NCBI RefSeq assembly: GCF_016735115.1
Contig: NZ_JAERQJ010000005.1
Location: forward strand, 244,695-308,694
Source of the DNA: Aquimarina mytili
GTDB taxonomy: Bacteria > Bacteroidota > Bacteroidia > Flavobacteriales > Flavobacteriaceae
DNA: 64,000 nt
Direction: 5' to 3'
Part shown: positions 12,001 to 17,541 of the stretch, piece after piece
Position numbering within the stretch: the stretch's first letter is position 1
Layout: each line of letters starts with the position of its first letter
Notes under the pieces: generated by a model
The model's input: the letters and a program-made list of their open reading frames with translations, nothing else
Told to the model about the DNA's origin: nothing
Database searches by the model: none
Program-made: the position numbers and the translations under genes

Positions 12001-14119
12001 CTGTTGCAGTAGTAAATCCAGAATTGATATCTAATGTTGTACCGGCACCACATAAGAAAACTTCTGGTAATGGTTCTCCAGTTACAGGACAAGTTCTTAT
12101 ACTACCATTAACATTCGGGTTTGTAGCAAGATCAGTATTCACAATATTTACGAGTGGGTTGTCAACAGTATTAAATGCATCTACCACAAAGGTTTCTATA
12201 CCATCCTGACAACCAGCAGCTCCCGTTTTTGTTACTTGATATGTTCCAGCTACGGTAACATCAAGAGTTTGATTTGTACCTATAACCACACCTGGATTAG
12301 CGGTGTTTTCCCAAGAATAATTTGTAAATCCAGCACCGGCCGTAAGTGTCAAAGAACCTGTACAAATAAATGCAGGTTGAGATTCGCTAAAACATATACC
12401 ATCATTCACCAAAACATTTGAAGATCCAGCTACATCAAATCGACACGCATCTTGTTCTAGAATACTTTCTTCACCAGATTTGGTAATACCTGATTCAACT
12501 CCTGTATATGTAGAAATTGCTACATTATTAATTTGGTTAGAACAAGCATCTCTCAAATCGGCACACGTGGCTACAACGCTTACTCCAAACCGAACTGTAT
12601 GAATTCCACCATTACGAACAACAAGATTATCGTTAATTGTAATATCAATTTGTCGATTACCTGCCGCTGGAGTTGCTGTTATTCCAGGATTACTAGTTGT
12701 TATACTACCTAATGTAAAATCTACATTGGCAGGCAGCACATCTCGAATGGTGGCTGCTGTAATTGCTTCGTTTCCTTGATTTTCTATTGTTAATTCATAA
12801 AACAGTTGATCAGCAAAATTTACTGGATCACCTGTAATATCTATTCCGTTTACATCTAATACTCTTTTGGTTACCGTTAATTCTGGTTCAATAACTTCTA
12901 TTTGAAAAGAACTGAAAAATACACTATATGCATCACCCGCAGAAGTAGTAGTAAACTCTGCAGAGGTTTGATTATTTCCAATAACCGTATTTCCTGGGTT
13001 TGGAATGTCAAAAATATCAGCATCAAAACCAAGTGTATTCTCTGACGCTGGATTTCGGTTCGTTACATAATTACCATCAACAGTAATAGAACTATCAAAA
13101 AAGTTACCTGCCGGGTTGGCTGGTGTTGTAAAAATATCGGTTTGTGTACCTCCTGTATTTTGTACCTGAAATATGTCACCAGTAAACGGCTGATCTCCCT
13201 CTAAAGTTGCAATAGCATATCTTGCACGAACAGGAAGTGGCGCAGGCAACGTCTCAAAGTTTGAATAATCAAATGTTCTTGCAGGATCTCCTGGAGCAAT
13301 TACCAAGTATCCATTAGTGGTACTAATATATTTTGCAGACAATTGAGGATCCTCATAAGCCACTACTAATACCCAACCACCAGAGATACCATTAGAGTTT
13401 ATAGGTGCTTTACCTATTGAAGCTCTCATATCTGCAACAGTATACTCTCCCTGTGGGTCTGCAAGGCCTTGTAATATGCTCGTTACATCTGCATAACATA
13501 CATAAGGCATGTCTATCGCAGCAACGTCAAAAGGGTTTGTTGCAGTATTACGATACCCATCATAAATCACCTGGGTCTGTGTCGCTGGAATTGTTGTATA
13601 ACCAGCCTGGCTTTCATGCCTTATTTTTATCGTCCTAAAATCAGGTCTATTGTCTGGCAAAGGCAATCCAGAATATATCGCATCATCATCACTATCTAAA
13701 TCTCCAAAATAAGATGCTGCCCAATATAAACCAGCATAGGCAATCCTCTCACATTGTGCAGCAGCAGGGGCCCTTATCTCTAAAGTAGCGCTACTAGAAC
13801 TAAAGGTACTTGCATCTCCATCAACATCTATATATCCAAATGTTCTTCTACGATTGCCATCATTATAACTGTTGTTCCAACAAGGACCATCATAATCATC
13901 ATTAGGAGAATAAGTAGTTCCAGATCCTGTAAAACAGTTATTACTTAGTTGTTGATTTAAACCAACGATACTGTTGGCAATAATTTTAAGCTCACCATTA
14001 ATTCTTAGTGTACTATTAGGTACCGTATCAAAAGCTACCTGAGCATTTATGTTGCTTATGTTACTGGCAATTAAAAACAACATCGCCAATACAATTTTGA
14101 TGTGTATTTTGGTTTTCAT
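1..14119 (-). CDS. Giant SprB-repeat surface adhesin, T9SS-associated (C-terminus beyond window)
   Basis: The minus-strand frame starting at the ATG at 14119 stays open to base 2, giving at least 4,706 residues; the C-terminus and any sorting domain lie outside the window. The N-terminus is a signal peptide (MKTKIHIKIVLAMLFLIA..., likely cut after SNINA). About residues 30-410 are a unique globular head. A DUF11-like segment (LTVTKRVLDVNG, then YELTIENQGN) follows at about 410-510, then Cys-containing Ig-like modules. From about residue 850 onward there are tens of modules of roughly 85-100 residues with the SprB-repeat pattern: an acidic or proline linker, a Cys, G(T/S)YT(V/I)xVTDxxGC endings and VTGGTxPY-like strands. 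SprB-type proteins are cell-surface adhesins moved by the gliding machinery and exported by T9SS. The gene lies 40 bp after a PorP/SprF-like gene, the usual partner family. Frame was spot-checked at both ends and near 7000. Family role is established knowledge; function here is inferred. Confidence 0.9.
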   Translation of the reverse strand, partial: MKTKIHIKIVLAMLFLIASNISNINAQVAFDTVPNSTLRINGELKIIANSIVGLNQQLSNNCFTGSGTTYSPNDDYDGPCWNNSYNDGNRRRTFGYIDVDGDASTFSSSSATLEIRAPAAAQCERIAYAGLYWAASYFGDLDSDDDAIYSGLPLPDNRPDFRTIKIRHESQAGYTTIPATQTQVIYDGYRNTATNPFDVAAIDMPYVCYADVTSILQGLADPQGEYTVADMRASIGKAPINSNGISGGWVLVVAYEDPQLSAKYISTTNGYLVIAPGDPARTFDYSNFETLPAPLPVRARYAIATLEGDQPFTGDIFQVQNTGGTQTDIFTTPANPAGNFFDSSITVDGNYVTNRNPASENTLGFDADIFDIPNPGNTVIGNNQTSAEFTTTSAGDAYSVFFSSFQIEVIEPELTVTKRVLDVNGIDITGDPVNFADQLFYELTIENQGNEAITAATIRDVLPANVDFTLGSITTSNPGITATPAAGNRQIDITINDNLVVRNGGIHTVRFGVSVVATCADLRDACSNQINNVAISTYTGVESGITKSGEESILEQDACRFDVAGSSNVLVNDGICFSESQPAFICTGSLTLTAGAGFTNYSWENTANPGVVIGTNQTLDVTVAGTYQVTKTGAAGCQDGIETFVVDAFNTVDNPLVNIVNTDLATNPNVNGSIRTCPVTGEPLPEVFLCGAGTTLDINSGFTTATAIEWQRLDPAACGSVPRDENCPTTDAACEPDWVTVGTGINFTLNQAGEYRINATFDSNCTIPFYFNAFQNNFDPDLVVVEQIICGNPGTLRVQNSSNQYEYQLILPSGGTTAFQLSAEFSGLTEVGTYSVNVRQTGGLPTACTFQDSVFLDELDANESVTPFSPLCPDDRGRIEITVTDSQINYTYTISNTAGTFTDSEGPTTLPNHTFSGLNPDTYDVQVISADGSCSEPFTVTIDPAATFTATIALVEDLHCNPNYQPNPNLNDPTHPDFDPSAPPFDPDRDIAIYEVTVTGGTGTPPSFAFNDQMDFLGTNLLPEAGTTYRFRATAAGNYPVYVSDNATNCVVFAGSVDVTDYEPIQATATPTNPTCNGELGSIVVTITAGLAEGPFTYILNGGTPGEVRIGPSNNTTETFNNVDPTVTHTVTVEDQFGCDFTVTPDITFTTPGAIVATIDEDFRLLSCTATPDAQAQITGITGGSGSYEWSLNPVGPFTAVGAIPFEIDFPSAGSFTLYVRDQAGTCVESFPITIDPLLTVDDITFSVPGNSNCSTQTFNVTATAQPVGPTYTYGVTPAPVSGNATTGVFRLQRGVSYTFTATRTDNQCSYSEIFSEGTIPEIQITSAVQTNPVTCVGDDDGAFSFTVANSTTFDYTVRGPAPSNGVIASGTSGVSTVTISSPTTPLIAGTYTIDVTDTSLTPSSANCTDSITIDITEPATPLSFTTVVDSADCGNPTGIITVNAVGGRGGYQYELRDAAGTGVIVAYQASNVFNNLGPATYTVFVRDDSDPTLACEVSQQVVMPVTGPPTLALDTGGDECYTPADPATQWITIIPSIPAPLGPFTYSLDGGAPVAVDFTTPVGLPANTFEVPNLAPGAHTVTVTNTASTCTSAAINFSINDELVVTANLTKDLTCAPTADATVEFTATGGDGAYTFDIVDVGPPSADFATGVTSPAPINTGGTYQIRVTDGEGCIALSNEFTVTPYVPVVATAVPTDPDCPGDGGSILVTVTAGDGPFTYVLDQGTPGEVSVGPVGVTTNTFTNVPVGGHTVVITDGDGCDITPIPVSITAPTAITANIAITTEYRCDASGSSAPPQFGVITVSGAANGNGSYEYSIDGVDFSNTTGIFNNLTDGTYTLFIQDTDTRACPVNLGSLTIDPLQEVTDIDFAQTQVQCPALTSDITLTATGTNGAASFEFRIAAPPANVTAFSVTNTYTLPAGTTYTFEARTTTDGCVYSEDYTIDNVDPIAVVGNVTDEPTCNGDTDAALSFNVTGIDLTTTNYTFVVTGGTIVGSITGGPINTTPTPIGGLGAGTYDIVVTDATTLCDSSTQVIINDPAVLSFTTATTTADCNAPNGTITVTASGGRGGYQYELRDSGGVVLVPYQSSNVFTGLAGGTPPTPITYIVAVRDTNDPTTACEATPQNVDLFQAPPITLALTEGGDQCYTNADPATQWVTITGGVAPYTYSLDGGAPVAVDFTTPAGLPANTFEIPNLTPRNSGSNYSVTVSDVNGCTSGVITFEIQDELIVTATRLKNLDCSATPDAQINVVVTGGNGATSLEVSFNGGAFAAYAGPIPFTTTTPGDYQFRVTDTATPPTVACTDLSDVITIDPAPNPAVSAPTVTNATCPGLADGSVTVNIDNTIGTPPYMINFNGLGFSNQITYGGLAGDAPSVDPLGREYTYIVMDAKGCTTTFSAFVFEPEPFSFTRVETDIICGVGGNVLGNVVYSAIAGGTPNYTYTLLNIDDTPATTTSPNPVGPTAATTVTFADLDFGDYKLRIVDANGCVTEDPFNIATPAIFSIAASTTGSCLDGVTASITVSGGTGPFEIREYPSGVFGAMNALPASSGTPFERNHQFLNLPFDTPFTFEVRDTATGCTDIRTLAPPPNPVGTADITGTETDVTCNGADDGTFAYTVVDYLGDELTYNVFRTTDLATDIIISEGLTFNNGNPQTVAVGGTATGIVSGFGPGEYLLRVTETGGAVATPCNSSVIFTIEEPTTLDLTLGTPTVANCNTVAQVVANGIGGVPPYEYAAVPAGDPAPNPATDYSTNNVLDLDPGPGPAFVLNWDIYVIDDRCSTPVTRPVTIIRTADPQFTVVPAFVDDACTFDNNYTFTVRATGESQLEFGIDDGDTGTADSPVFANGTQIGATNVYEFTYTVTGPSIDEYTLTVRDVNGCEDTDRMIVYPELIVDANFIAPDPTCLADDGTIEVTVTGGSDFTANPANFTFTLTGTDSSGTPIAPIVQTGAILGAAAATFTSVTAGTYTVEVRDLTIGPAAPAPGGCAVTDDVSRPVPTEPVLDPPTITDVSCNGGSDGSILVNIQAGTDTDGPFTYELWQGPTGTGTLLFTQPNDPLFDGLADISGLAPPNNVYGILVRSNNGCEDAIEDLTVPSPALLTATATASTYSCDASNNDVFPDITVDILGGNPPYRITYTGPLSGTNLAVTGAQYVIDADVAGTYVITVLDSKNCSFTIVPDTVIPDFPIMTDPTITRDITAVNNGVISCNNPETVIVSITGGTGPFDFVEISGNGTPPVPSQTGIVAGTGDNGATPEIETTATFTLPSVGSYQFRIIDQGTTCSIETPTYDIAPFDTIEAVIAPLTNVACFGDTTGEVTLTVNGYTGTYDFVATNTTTAATILGSGNTTTDPATGLVISGLGAGNIVVTVTATQTPFCDDDSNAVNLSQPAVLTLDIDSATFPDCNNPLSVVTMDANGGVGPYNFAFVAGTLPQPDPAVFPETNTFSLDPAVSLNWVIFVEDANGCITPDEITIPDVTPAPVINTIDAFVDDACTFDNDYTFTVTATSNVVIPPGAGTLTFALDGGAQVAGTATGPNTATIDFTVSGPGTYSVVAFDENGCPSLPETITVFPELLVTATITEPTCRDNDATIIATVTGGSDFAANPGNFTFDLVDAGTGTSIAGVTQTPGPGANQLTFSSTVAGTNGIFPGDYRVEVTDSAINTAPGCTATDDVTVPTFVDPIPTATPTPVSCFGGDDGTILIELDPTADDNPTYTYELFVYDPSPTATGVSVTGPQTSPLFNNTIAPIPAGQYEVVVTSGKGCTATVEPITVGGPTAALNVVPSQTPYSCDPSNDAVFPVITLTISGGTAPYDVSYTGPSSSGTETDVADADGNPANDVQYEIDAPVAGTYTITVTDNKNCVFTAFDVIVPPLAIMTDPTVTRDVTAVNGGVISCTNPETVIVSITGGTGPFDFAEISGSGTPPVPAQLGIAAGTGDDPGTPEIETIAVFTLPSVGSYVFRITDQTTTCTIDTPSYDIGQFDTIEAEITLGNDVTCFNTTPPDGSVNLTVTGYTGTYDYVATNTTTGATVLGSDNTASGTINIPGLEAGNIVVTVTATQTPFCDADSNTQAITLPAELTVTANQIREESCNPPAPGGDDALIEAVGNGGVPGAGGLEYQLETAGGIILVPFSTDPRFGDFGLDGGVAPAGIDYVVRVRDSRGCENTDTINIQPPVQIILDPIANITLDCSDSEDGVITAVASAGQGAGTYFFALTLPDGTQTAAVNNGTATFTWSDLKPGNYTVTVSDNLTCETTTTVTIDTPPAVTVDVNATGISCLTANPNNIQVIPGGGIGAPYEFGVSNNGGAITWQASDTFAGLPAGNYDFYVRDGNLCESPASNTIQVRDPEPFVVTLDLSNDFIVCFSEPTGSIDAVATGGLGNYMYSVTGTDYLGNAVNLGPQATSFFGDLLAGTYTYTTMSADCADDVQPFEIRQPAEFIIEVFEEPISCNGETDGRIRVTAVGGTAPYFYSLYNSAGDAVFTFLEDDIDNLLGEHTFENLTADIYRVEVEDFNGCPREEIDVEIIEPAPIEAIITATTPEDCAGDMNGTANISITGGLQPLPPASPEYYWSIDGVTYQLVPDPTNLFIDNLPGGTTTLFIRDSQNSANCQGAFNIDITPGVVLEAPLVQSLICPEYDYSDPENPVLTSDERYFVTFDIDSLTQTLDVIYTVEGINGTPNPANNTSLENTFEVTPGQYEGFMEFQMCRR
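1900..6020 (-). repeat. Higher-order duplication A inside the adhesin gene (period about 2.06 kb)
   Basis: The stretch at about 1900-3960 resembles that at about 3960-6020 module by module. For example, the segment near 1935-2010 (tcacagaacggcgtttgtgt) matches 3990-4070 (tcacagaatggtgtttgggt). The segments near 2165-2480 and 4225-4540, and 3120-3180 and 5150-5220, also correspond in the same order. The unit is about 687 residues and holds several SprB-like modules. Boundaries are estimated by eye, and divergence is mostly at third codon positions, so the duplication is not recent. Confidence 0.7.
7190..10930 (-). repeat. Higher-order duplication B inside the adhesin gene (period about 1.88 kb)
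   Basis: Modules at about 7190-9060 recur in the same order at about 9060-10930. The clearest pair is 7540-7620 against 9410-9485 (gtaaaatcaactgctactgg against gtaaaatcaaccgccaccgg). The segments near 7740-7990 and 9610-9850, and 8790-9000 and 10670-10870, also match. The unit is about 627 residues, different in length and content from duplication A. Edges are approximate. Confidence 0.65.
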
Positions 14120-14159
14120 AAGCTGAGTATTTAGTGTTTTATTTTGGGTCATTCTAGTC

Positions 14160-17100
14160 TTATTGTATCTTCAAGATATACAGATCGCCATTATACGAAT
14201 TATTCACATTTGAGAATAAACTCTGTTTAGCTTCATCAAGATTGTCAAATCTCTTCAGGTATACGTATATATAGTTATCCTTGGGATTTCTAAAGTACTC
14301 TGGTTGTAATCCCTGAGATTTTAGTTTCTCCATTCCTCTTTCAAAATAATTTTCTCTCTTGAAAATATTGGTAATCAAATAATATCCATTTTCAATATTG
14401 TGTCCTCCGATATATGATAAAGTCTCGGTTAGTACAGTATCATCTTTAACCGTATCTGTTATCAGCCTTGTTTCTTGTAATAGTTTCTTATAAGATTCTA
14501 CTCTACTCTTAGCAATATGTAATATCCACATATCTCCATAGTATCTATTGTCGATACTACTTAGATATTTTTGAATAGCCTCATCCTTATTAGAATAGCT
14601 TTCTATTGAAACATATTGGAATTGATTTTCAGGATTTAAAATAATCTGTGAGTCATTAAATCCTAAGTCTTTTAATGTGCTTGTAAATTTATTAGCATAC
14701 TCTCCTCCCTTAAATACATTTCCGATCAGGTAATATCCTTCAGGATACCCAGGTATAAACTTCGTAGCTATCTGGGCTTCAGGTCTAGTTGCATCAGCGA
14801 ATTTTATAAACCTGTTGTTAGCCGTAAGTTTTTTAGAACTTGTAGGATCAGAGCTTTTTGCTTCATCAGCATCATCGCCCATATTAACAAGAGATTCTAA
14901 TAATTTACTAAACCCTCGTTTGTCTACATTTAAGCTAGTCGTCAATAGTGAATCTCTACGTGCAAATATCTTATTAGAAACTCGGCTATTATTATCCAGT
15001 TCTTTTTTGATTTCGTCTAAACCTTCTTCTTTATCTTGTGCAGCAGCAGCAGCAGCGGCCTCTTGTCTCTTTCTTTCTTCTTCGGCTTGTCTTGCAGCTT
15101 CGGCTTCAGCGGCTAATCGCTGCTCTTCAGCTAAACGTGCAGCTTCAGCTTCTTGTCTCTGTCTTTCTTCTTCTGCTAGTCTTGCGGCTTCAGCCTCTGC
15201 AGCTAATCTTTGCTCCTCGGCTAAACGTGCAGCCTCGGCTTCTTGTCTTAATCGCTCTTCTTCAGCCAATCTCGCAGCCTCTGCCTCTGCAGCCAATCGC
15301 TGCTCTTCAGCTAAACGTGCAGCCTCGGCTTCTTTTGCAGCTACTGTTGTTTCTAGCTCAGACAACAAGCTTTGTTTATCTGCTTGAGGAAGAATTTCGC
15401 TTGCGCGAACAATATCAGCCTGGCTTTTTAATTCGTTAACTCCTCCACTAGCAATTACTGCTCTTGTTGCCGAAATCAACTCTTCAATTTTACGTGCTTC
15501 TTCGGCTTGTCTTGCAGCCTCAGCCTCAGCGGCTAATCGTTGCTCTTCAGCTAACCTCGCAGCTTCAGCTTCCTGTCTCTGTCTTTCTTCTTCTGCTAGT
15601 CTTGCGGCTTCAGCTTCCGCAGCTAATCTTTGCTCCTCGGCTAAACGTGCAGCCTCGGCTTCTTGTCTTAATCGCTCTTCTTCAGCCAATCTCGCAGCCT
15701 CTGCCTCTGCAGCCAATCGCTGCTCTTCAGCTAGACGTGCTGCCTCAGCTTCTTTCGCTGCTATTGCAGCATCTATCTCAGATAAAATATCTTCTTGATC
15801 TTCTGTAGGTATAAATGTACTTGATCTAATCAATTCTGCTTGACTTCTTAATGCGTCTACACTACCATCTTTAATAACCGTTTTGGTCGATGTCAATAAC
15901 TTATCGCTCTTAAGCTTATTCTCTTGCTCTACGCGTTCTACTTCTTTTTGTGCAGCTAAACGTTCTTGCTCGGCTTTTCTCTCTGCTTCTATGCGCTCAG
16001 TTTCTCTTTGCGCCGCTAAACGATCTTCTTCGGCTTGTTTCTGTGCCTCTTCAATTTCTAATTGTTTCTGTGCGGCTAATTTTGCTTCTTCTTCGGCTTG
16101 TTCTTTTGCGGCTTCAGCCTCTCGAATGGCCTCTTCTGCAGCAATTCTTTCTTCTTCTGTTTTTTGACCAGCTGCTTTTTGTTCGGCTAATTCTTGTTGT
16201 AATTTCTTTTCAGCCGCTAAACGTTCTTCTTCGGCTTGTTTTTCAGCCATTTCTGCTTCTAGCTTCATTTGCGCTCTTAGACGCTCTTCTTCTTCAGCTT
16301 GTTTATTAAGTAGTTTTACCTCTTCTTCTCGTTGCAATTCAAGTTCTCTTGCGGCTTTAGCTTCTTCAGATTTTGCCTCTGCAATAGATCTCTCTAGTTC
16401 ACTCATTGCTCTTTGAGCATCACTTTGAGACTCTCCTTGTTCGTCTTGTAATTCTCTTATGATCTTGTTTTGCTCAAGAATTTCTTTTTTCAGCCTTCTG
16501 ATCTCAGAATCTCTTGCCTCATATGCCTTTTGTGTTGAAGATTTTGTTCCGCTGCTTCTTCTCCTTCTTGGTCTTTCCCTTTCAAAATTATATGCTAAAC
16601 CTACTTCGTGAGTAGAGCCAAAATCACTGGTGTCTCCTAGTCCCATTTCATATGTATATCCAATCGAAACGTTTGAGTTAATGTTTCCACCAATACCTAA
16701 AGAAACGCCATAAAAGCTATTATATCCAGCTTGTGCCCATCCCAATTCAGGTAATTCAAGAATTACATTACCACCATATCTAAGGCTAGAATCTGTTTCT
16801 AACTGTGTTTCGGAATCAGATTCTGGAAGCATGGTCGCATATAACATTCCTCGAACCGTTTTGTCCGATCTTCTTTCTAAGTCTCTGGTATACATCACAT
16901 GACCATTAAAAGCCATGTTATCTGTTAATAATTCGCTACCTGTTAAATTATACGCTGCCAGATTGATAACAGAAACCCCAACATCAAACTCTGCATAATT
17001 AAAGTTAATACCAGGTGTTAATACAAAAACAGAACTGTTCTGATAGTTAAGAATCACATCGTCTGAAACTACTATTTCACCATTATTTAATGTGTTTTGA

Positions 17101-17537
17101 GCAGCATCTATATTTGATTTTATTGCACTTTGAGAATATGATAAGTTCATCCCGAAAGTAAGATTCATGTCTCGATCTAGTTCTACATTATATGAGTAGT
17201 TAGCAGTTCCTCCAAAATATCTGTAAATCCCTTCATTTTGTTGGTGTAGTCCGATAGAAACACCCATTTTTTCATCAAAATTAGAGGTATAATTGATCAA
17301 GTATGTTTGTGGGTTGTCGTTAAAGCCGGCCCACTGTATTTTACTATATACGTTTATCGACTTCTTGTTTTCGTGTACAAGTGAAAAGGTTGGATTAAAA
17401 TAGAAGCGATTATATTTCACCAAATTATGGGTAGGGATATCTGTGGGAAGTACTCCAAATGTGGTAGCGCTCTCCTCTTGTCCTTTGGCAAGGTTAAAGG
17501 ACAAACATATCATTAATAAAAGTAATCTTTTGACCAT
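14160..17537 (-). CDS. PorP/SprF-like outer-membrane protein with coiled-coil arm and two SPOR-like modules
   Basis: 1,125 residues, far longer than usual PorP/SprF proteins (about 300-350). Order: signal peptide (MVKRLLLLMICLSFNLAKG); PorP/SprF-type beta-barrel at about 25-325, with features such as GVSIGLHQQNEG, VLTPGINFNYAEFDVGVSVIN and SIGYTYEMGLGD; a basic linker (RPRRRRSSGTKSS); a charged coiled coil at about 335-900 dominated by EAEAARLAEEQR/ERLRQ heptad-like units; then two related C-terminal modules at about 930-1010 and 1047-1125 with matching GYYLIGNVFK / GYYLITNIFK starts and YGDMWILHIA / NGDLYILKIQ ends, resembling SPOR peptidoglycan-binding folds. SprF-type proteins help deliver SprB-type adhesins to the surface. 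A barrel tethered through a long arm to peptidoglycan is an inference. It starts 4 bp after the upstream Ig-like gene and precedes the giant adhesin by 40 bp, so the three genes probably form one operon. Confidence 0.85.
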   Translation of the reverse strand: MVKRLLLLMICLSFNLAKGQEESATTFGVLPTDIPTHNLVKYNRFYFNPTFSLVHENKKSINVYSKIQWAGFNDNPQTYLINYTSNFDEKMGVSIGLHQQNEGIYRYFGGTANYSYNVELDRDMNLTFGMNLSYSQSAIKSNIDAAQNTLNNGEIVVSDDVILNYQNSSVFVLTPGINFNYAEFDVGVSVINLAAYNLTGSELLTDNMAFNGHVMYTRDLERRSDKTVRGMLYATMLPESDSETQLETDSSLRYGGNVILELPELGWAQAGYNSFYGVSLGIGGNINSNVSIGYTYEMGLGDTSDFGSTHEVGLAYNFERERPRRRRSSGTKSSTQKAYEARDSEIRRLKKEILEQNKIIRELQDEQGESQSDAQRAMSELERSIAEAKSEEAKAARELELQREEEVKLLNKQAEEEERLRAQMKLEAEMAEKQAEEERLAAEKKLQQELAEQKAAGQKTEEERIAAEEAIREAEAAKEQAEEEAKLAAQKQLEIEEAQKQAEEDRLAAQRETERIEAERKAEQERLAAQKEVERVEQENKLKSDKLLTSTKTVIKDGSVDALRSQAELIRSSTFIPTEDQEDILSEIDAAIAAKEAEAARLAEEQRLAAEAEAARLAEEERLRQEAEAARLAEEQRLAAEAEAARLAEEERQRQEAEAARLAEEQRLAAEAEAARQAEEARKIEELISATRAVIASGGVNELKSQADIVRASEILPQADKQSLLSELETTVAAKEAEAARLAEEQRLAAEAEAARLAEEERLRQEAEAARLAEEQRLAAEAEAARLAEEERQRQEAEAARLAEEQRLAAEAEAARQAEEERKRQEAAAAAAAQDKEEGLDEIKKELDNNSRVSNKIFARRDSLLTTSLNVDKRGFSKLLESLVNMGDDADEAKSSDPTSSKKLTANNRFIKFADATRPEAQIATKFIPGYPEGYYLIGNVFKGGEYANKFTSTLKDLGFNDSQIILNPENQFQYVSIESYSNKDEAIQKYLSSIDNRYYGDMWILHIAKSRVESYKKLLQETRLITDTVKDDTVLTETLSYIGGHNIENGYYLITNIFKRENYFERGMEKLKSQGLQPEYFRNPKDNYIYVYLKRFDNLDEAKQSLFSNVNNSYNGDLYILKIQ
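15038..15790 (-). repeat. Tandem 420-bp duplication in the coiled-coil region
   Basis: The DNA at about 15490-15780 recurs at about 15070-15360, offset by 420 bp (140 codons). For example, tgctcttcagctagacgtgc at 15721 matches tgctcttcagctaaacgtgc at 15301. Each protein copy has a short non-repetitive segment (KTVIKDGSVDALRSQAELIR in one, RAVIASGGVNELKSQADIVR in the other) followed by a run of EAEAARLAEEQR-type units. A GCA/GCN run near 15040 encodes poly-alanine. Confidence 0.85.
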
Positions 17538-17541
17538 AAAT

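Noticed and set aside
12560..12572. CACGTG-containing sequence inside the adhesin
   Set aside because: The flanks (cacacgtggctac) do not complete the parS palindrome.
449..13638. Many plus- and minus-strand frames of 60-200 codons overlapping the adhesin gene
   Set aside because: They are shadows of the long open minus-strand frame, which has a signal peptide, consistent repeat motifs and no stop over 14 kb.
1..14119. CRISPR array suggested by regular repetition
   Set aside because: The repeats are long, diverged and protein-coding, with no short identical repeats and no cas genes.
15035..15062. GCA trinucleotide run as a microsatellite locus of its own
   Set aside because: It is in frame and codes for the short poly-Ala run of the coiled-coil protein, so it needs no separate entry.
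14815..16309. Plus-strand Leu/Ser/Ala-rich frames opposite the coiled coil
   Set aside because: They mirror the repetitive EAEAARLAEEQR coding sequence and have no independent features.
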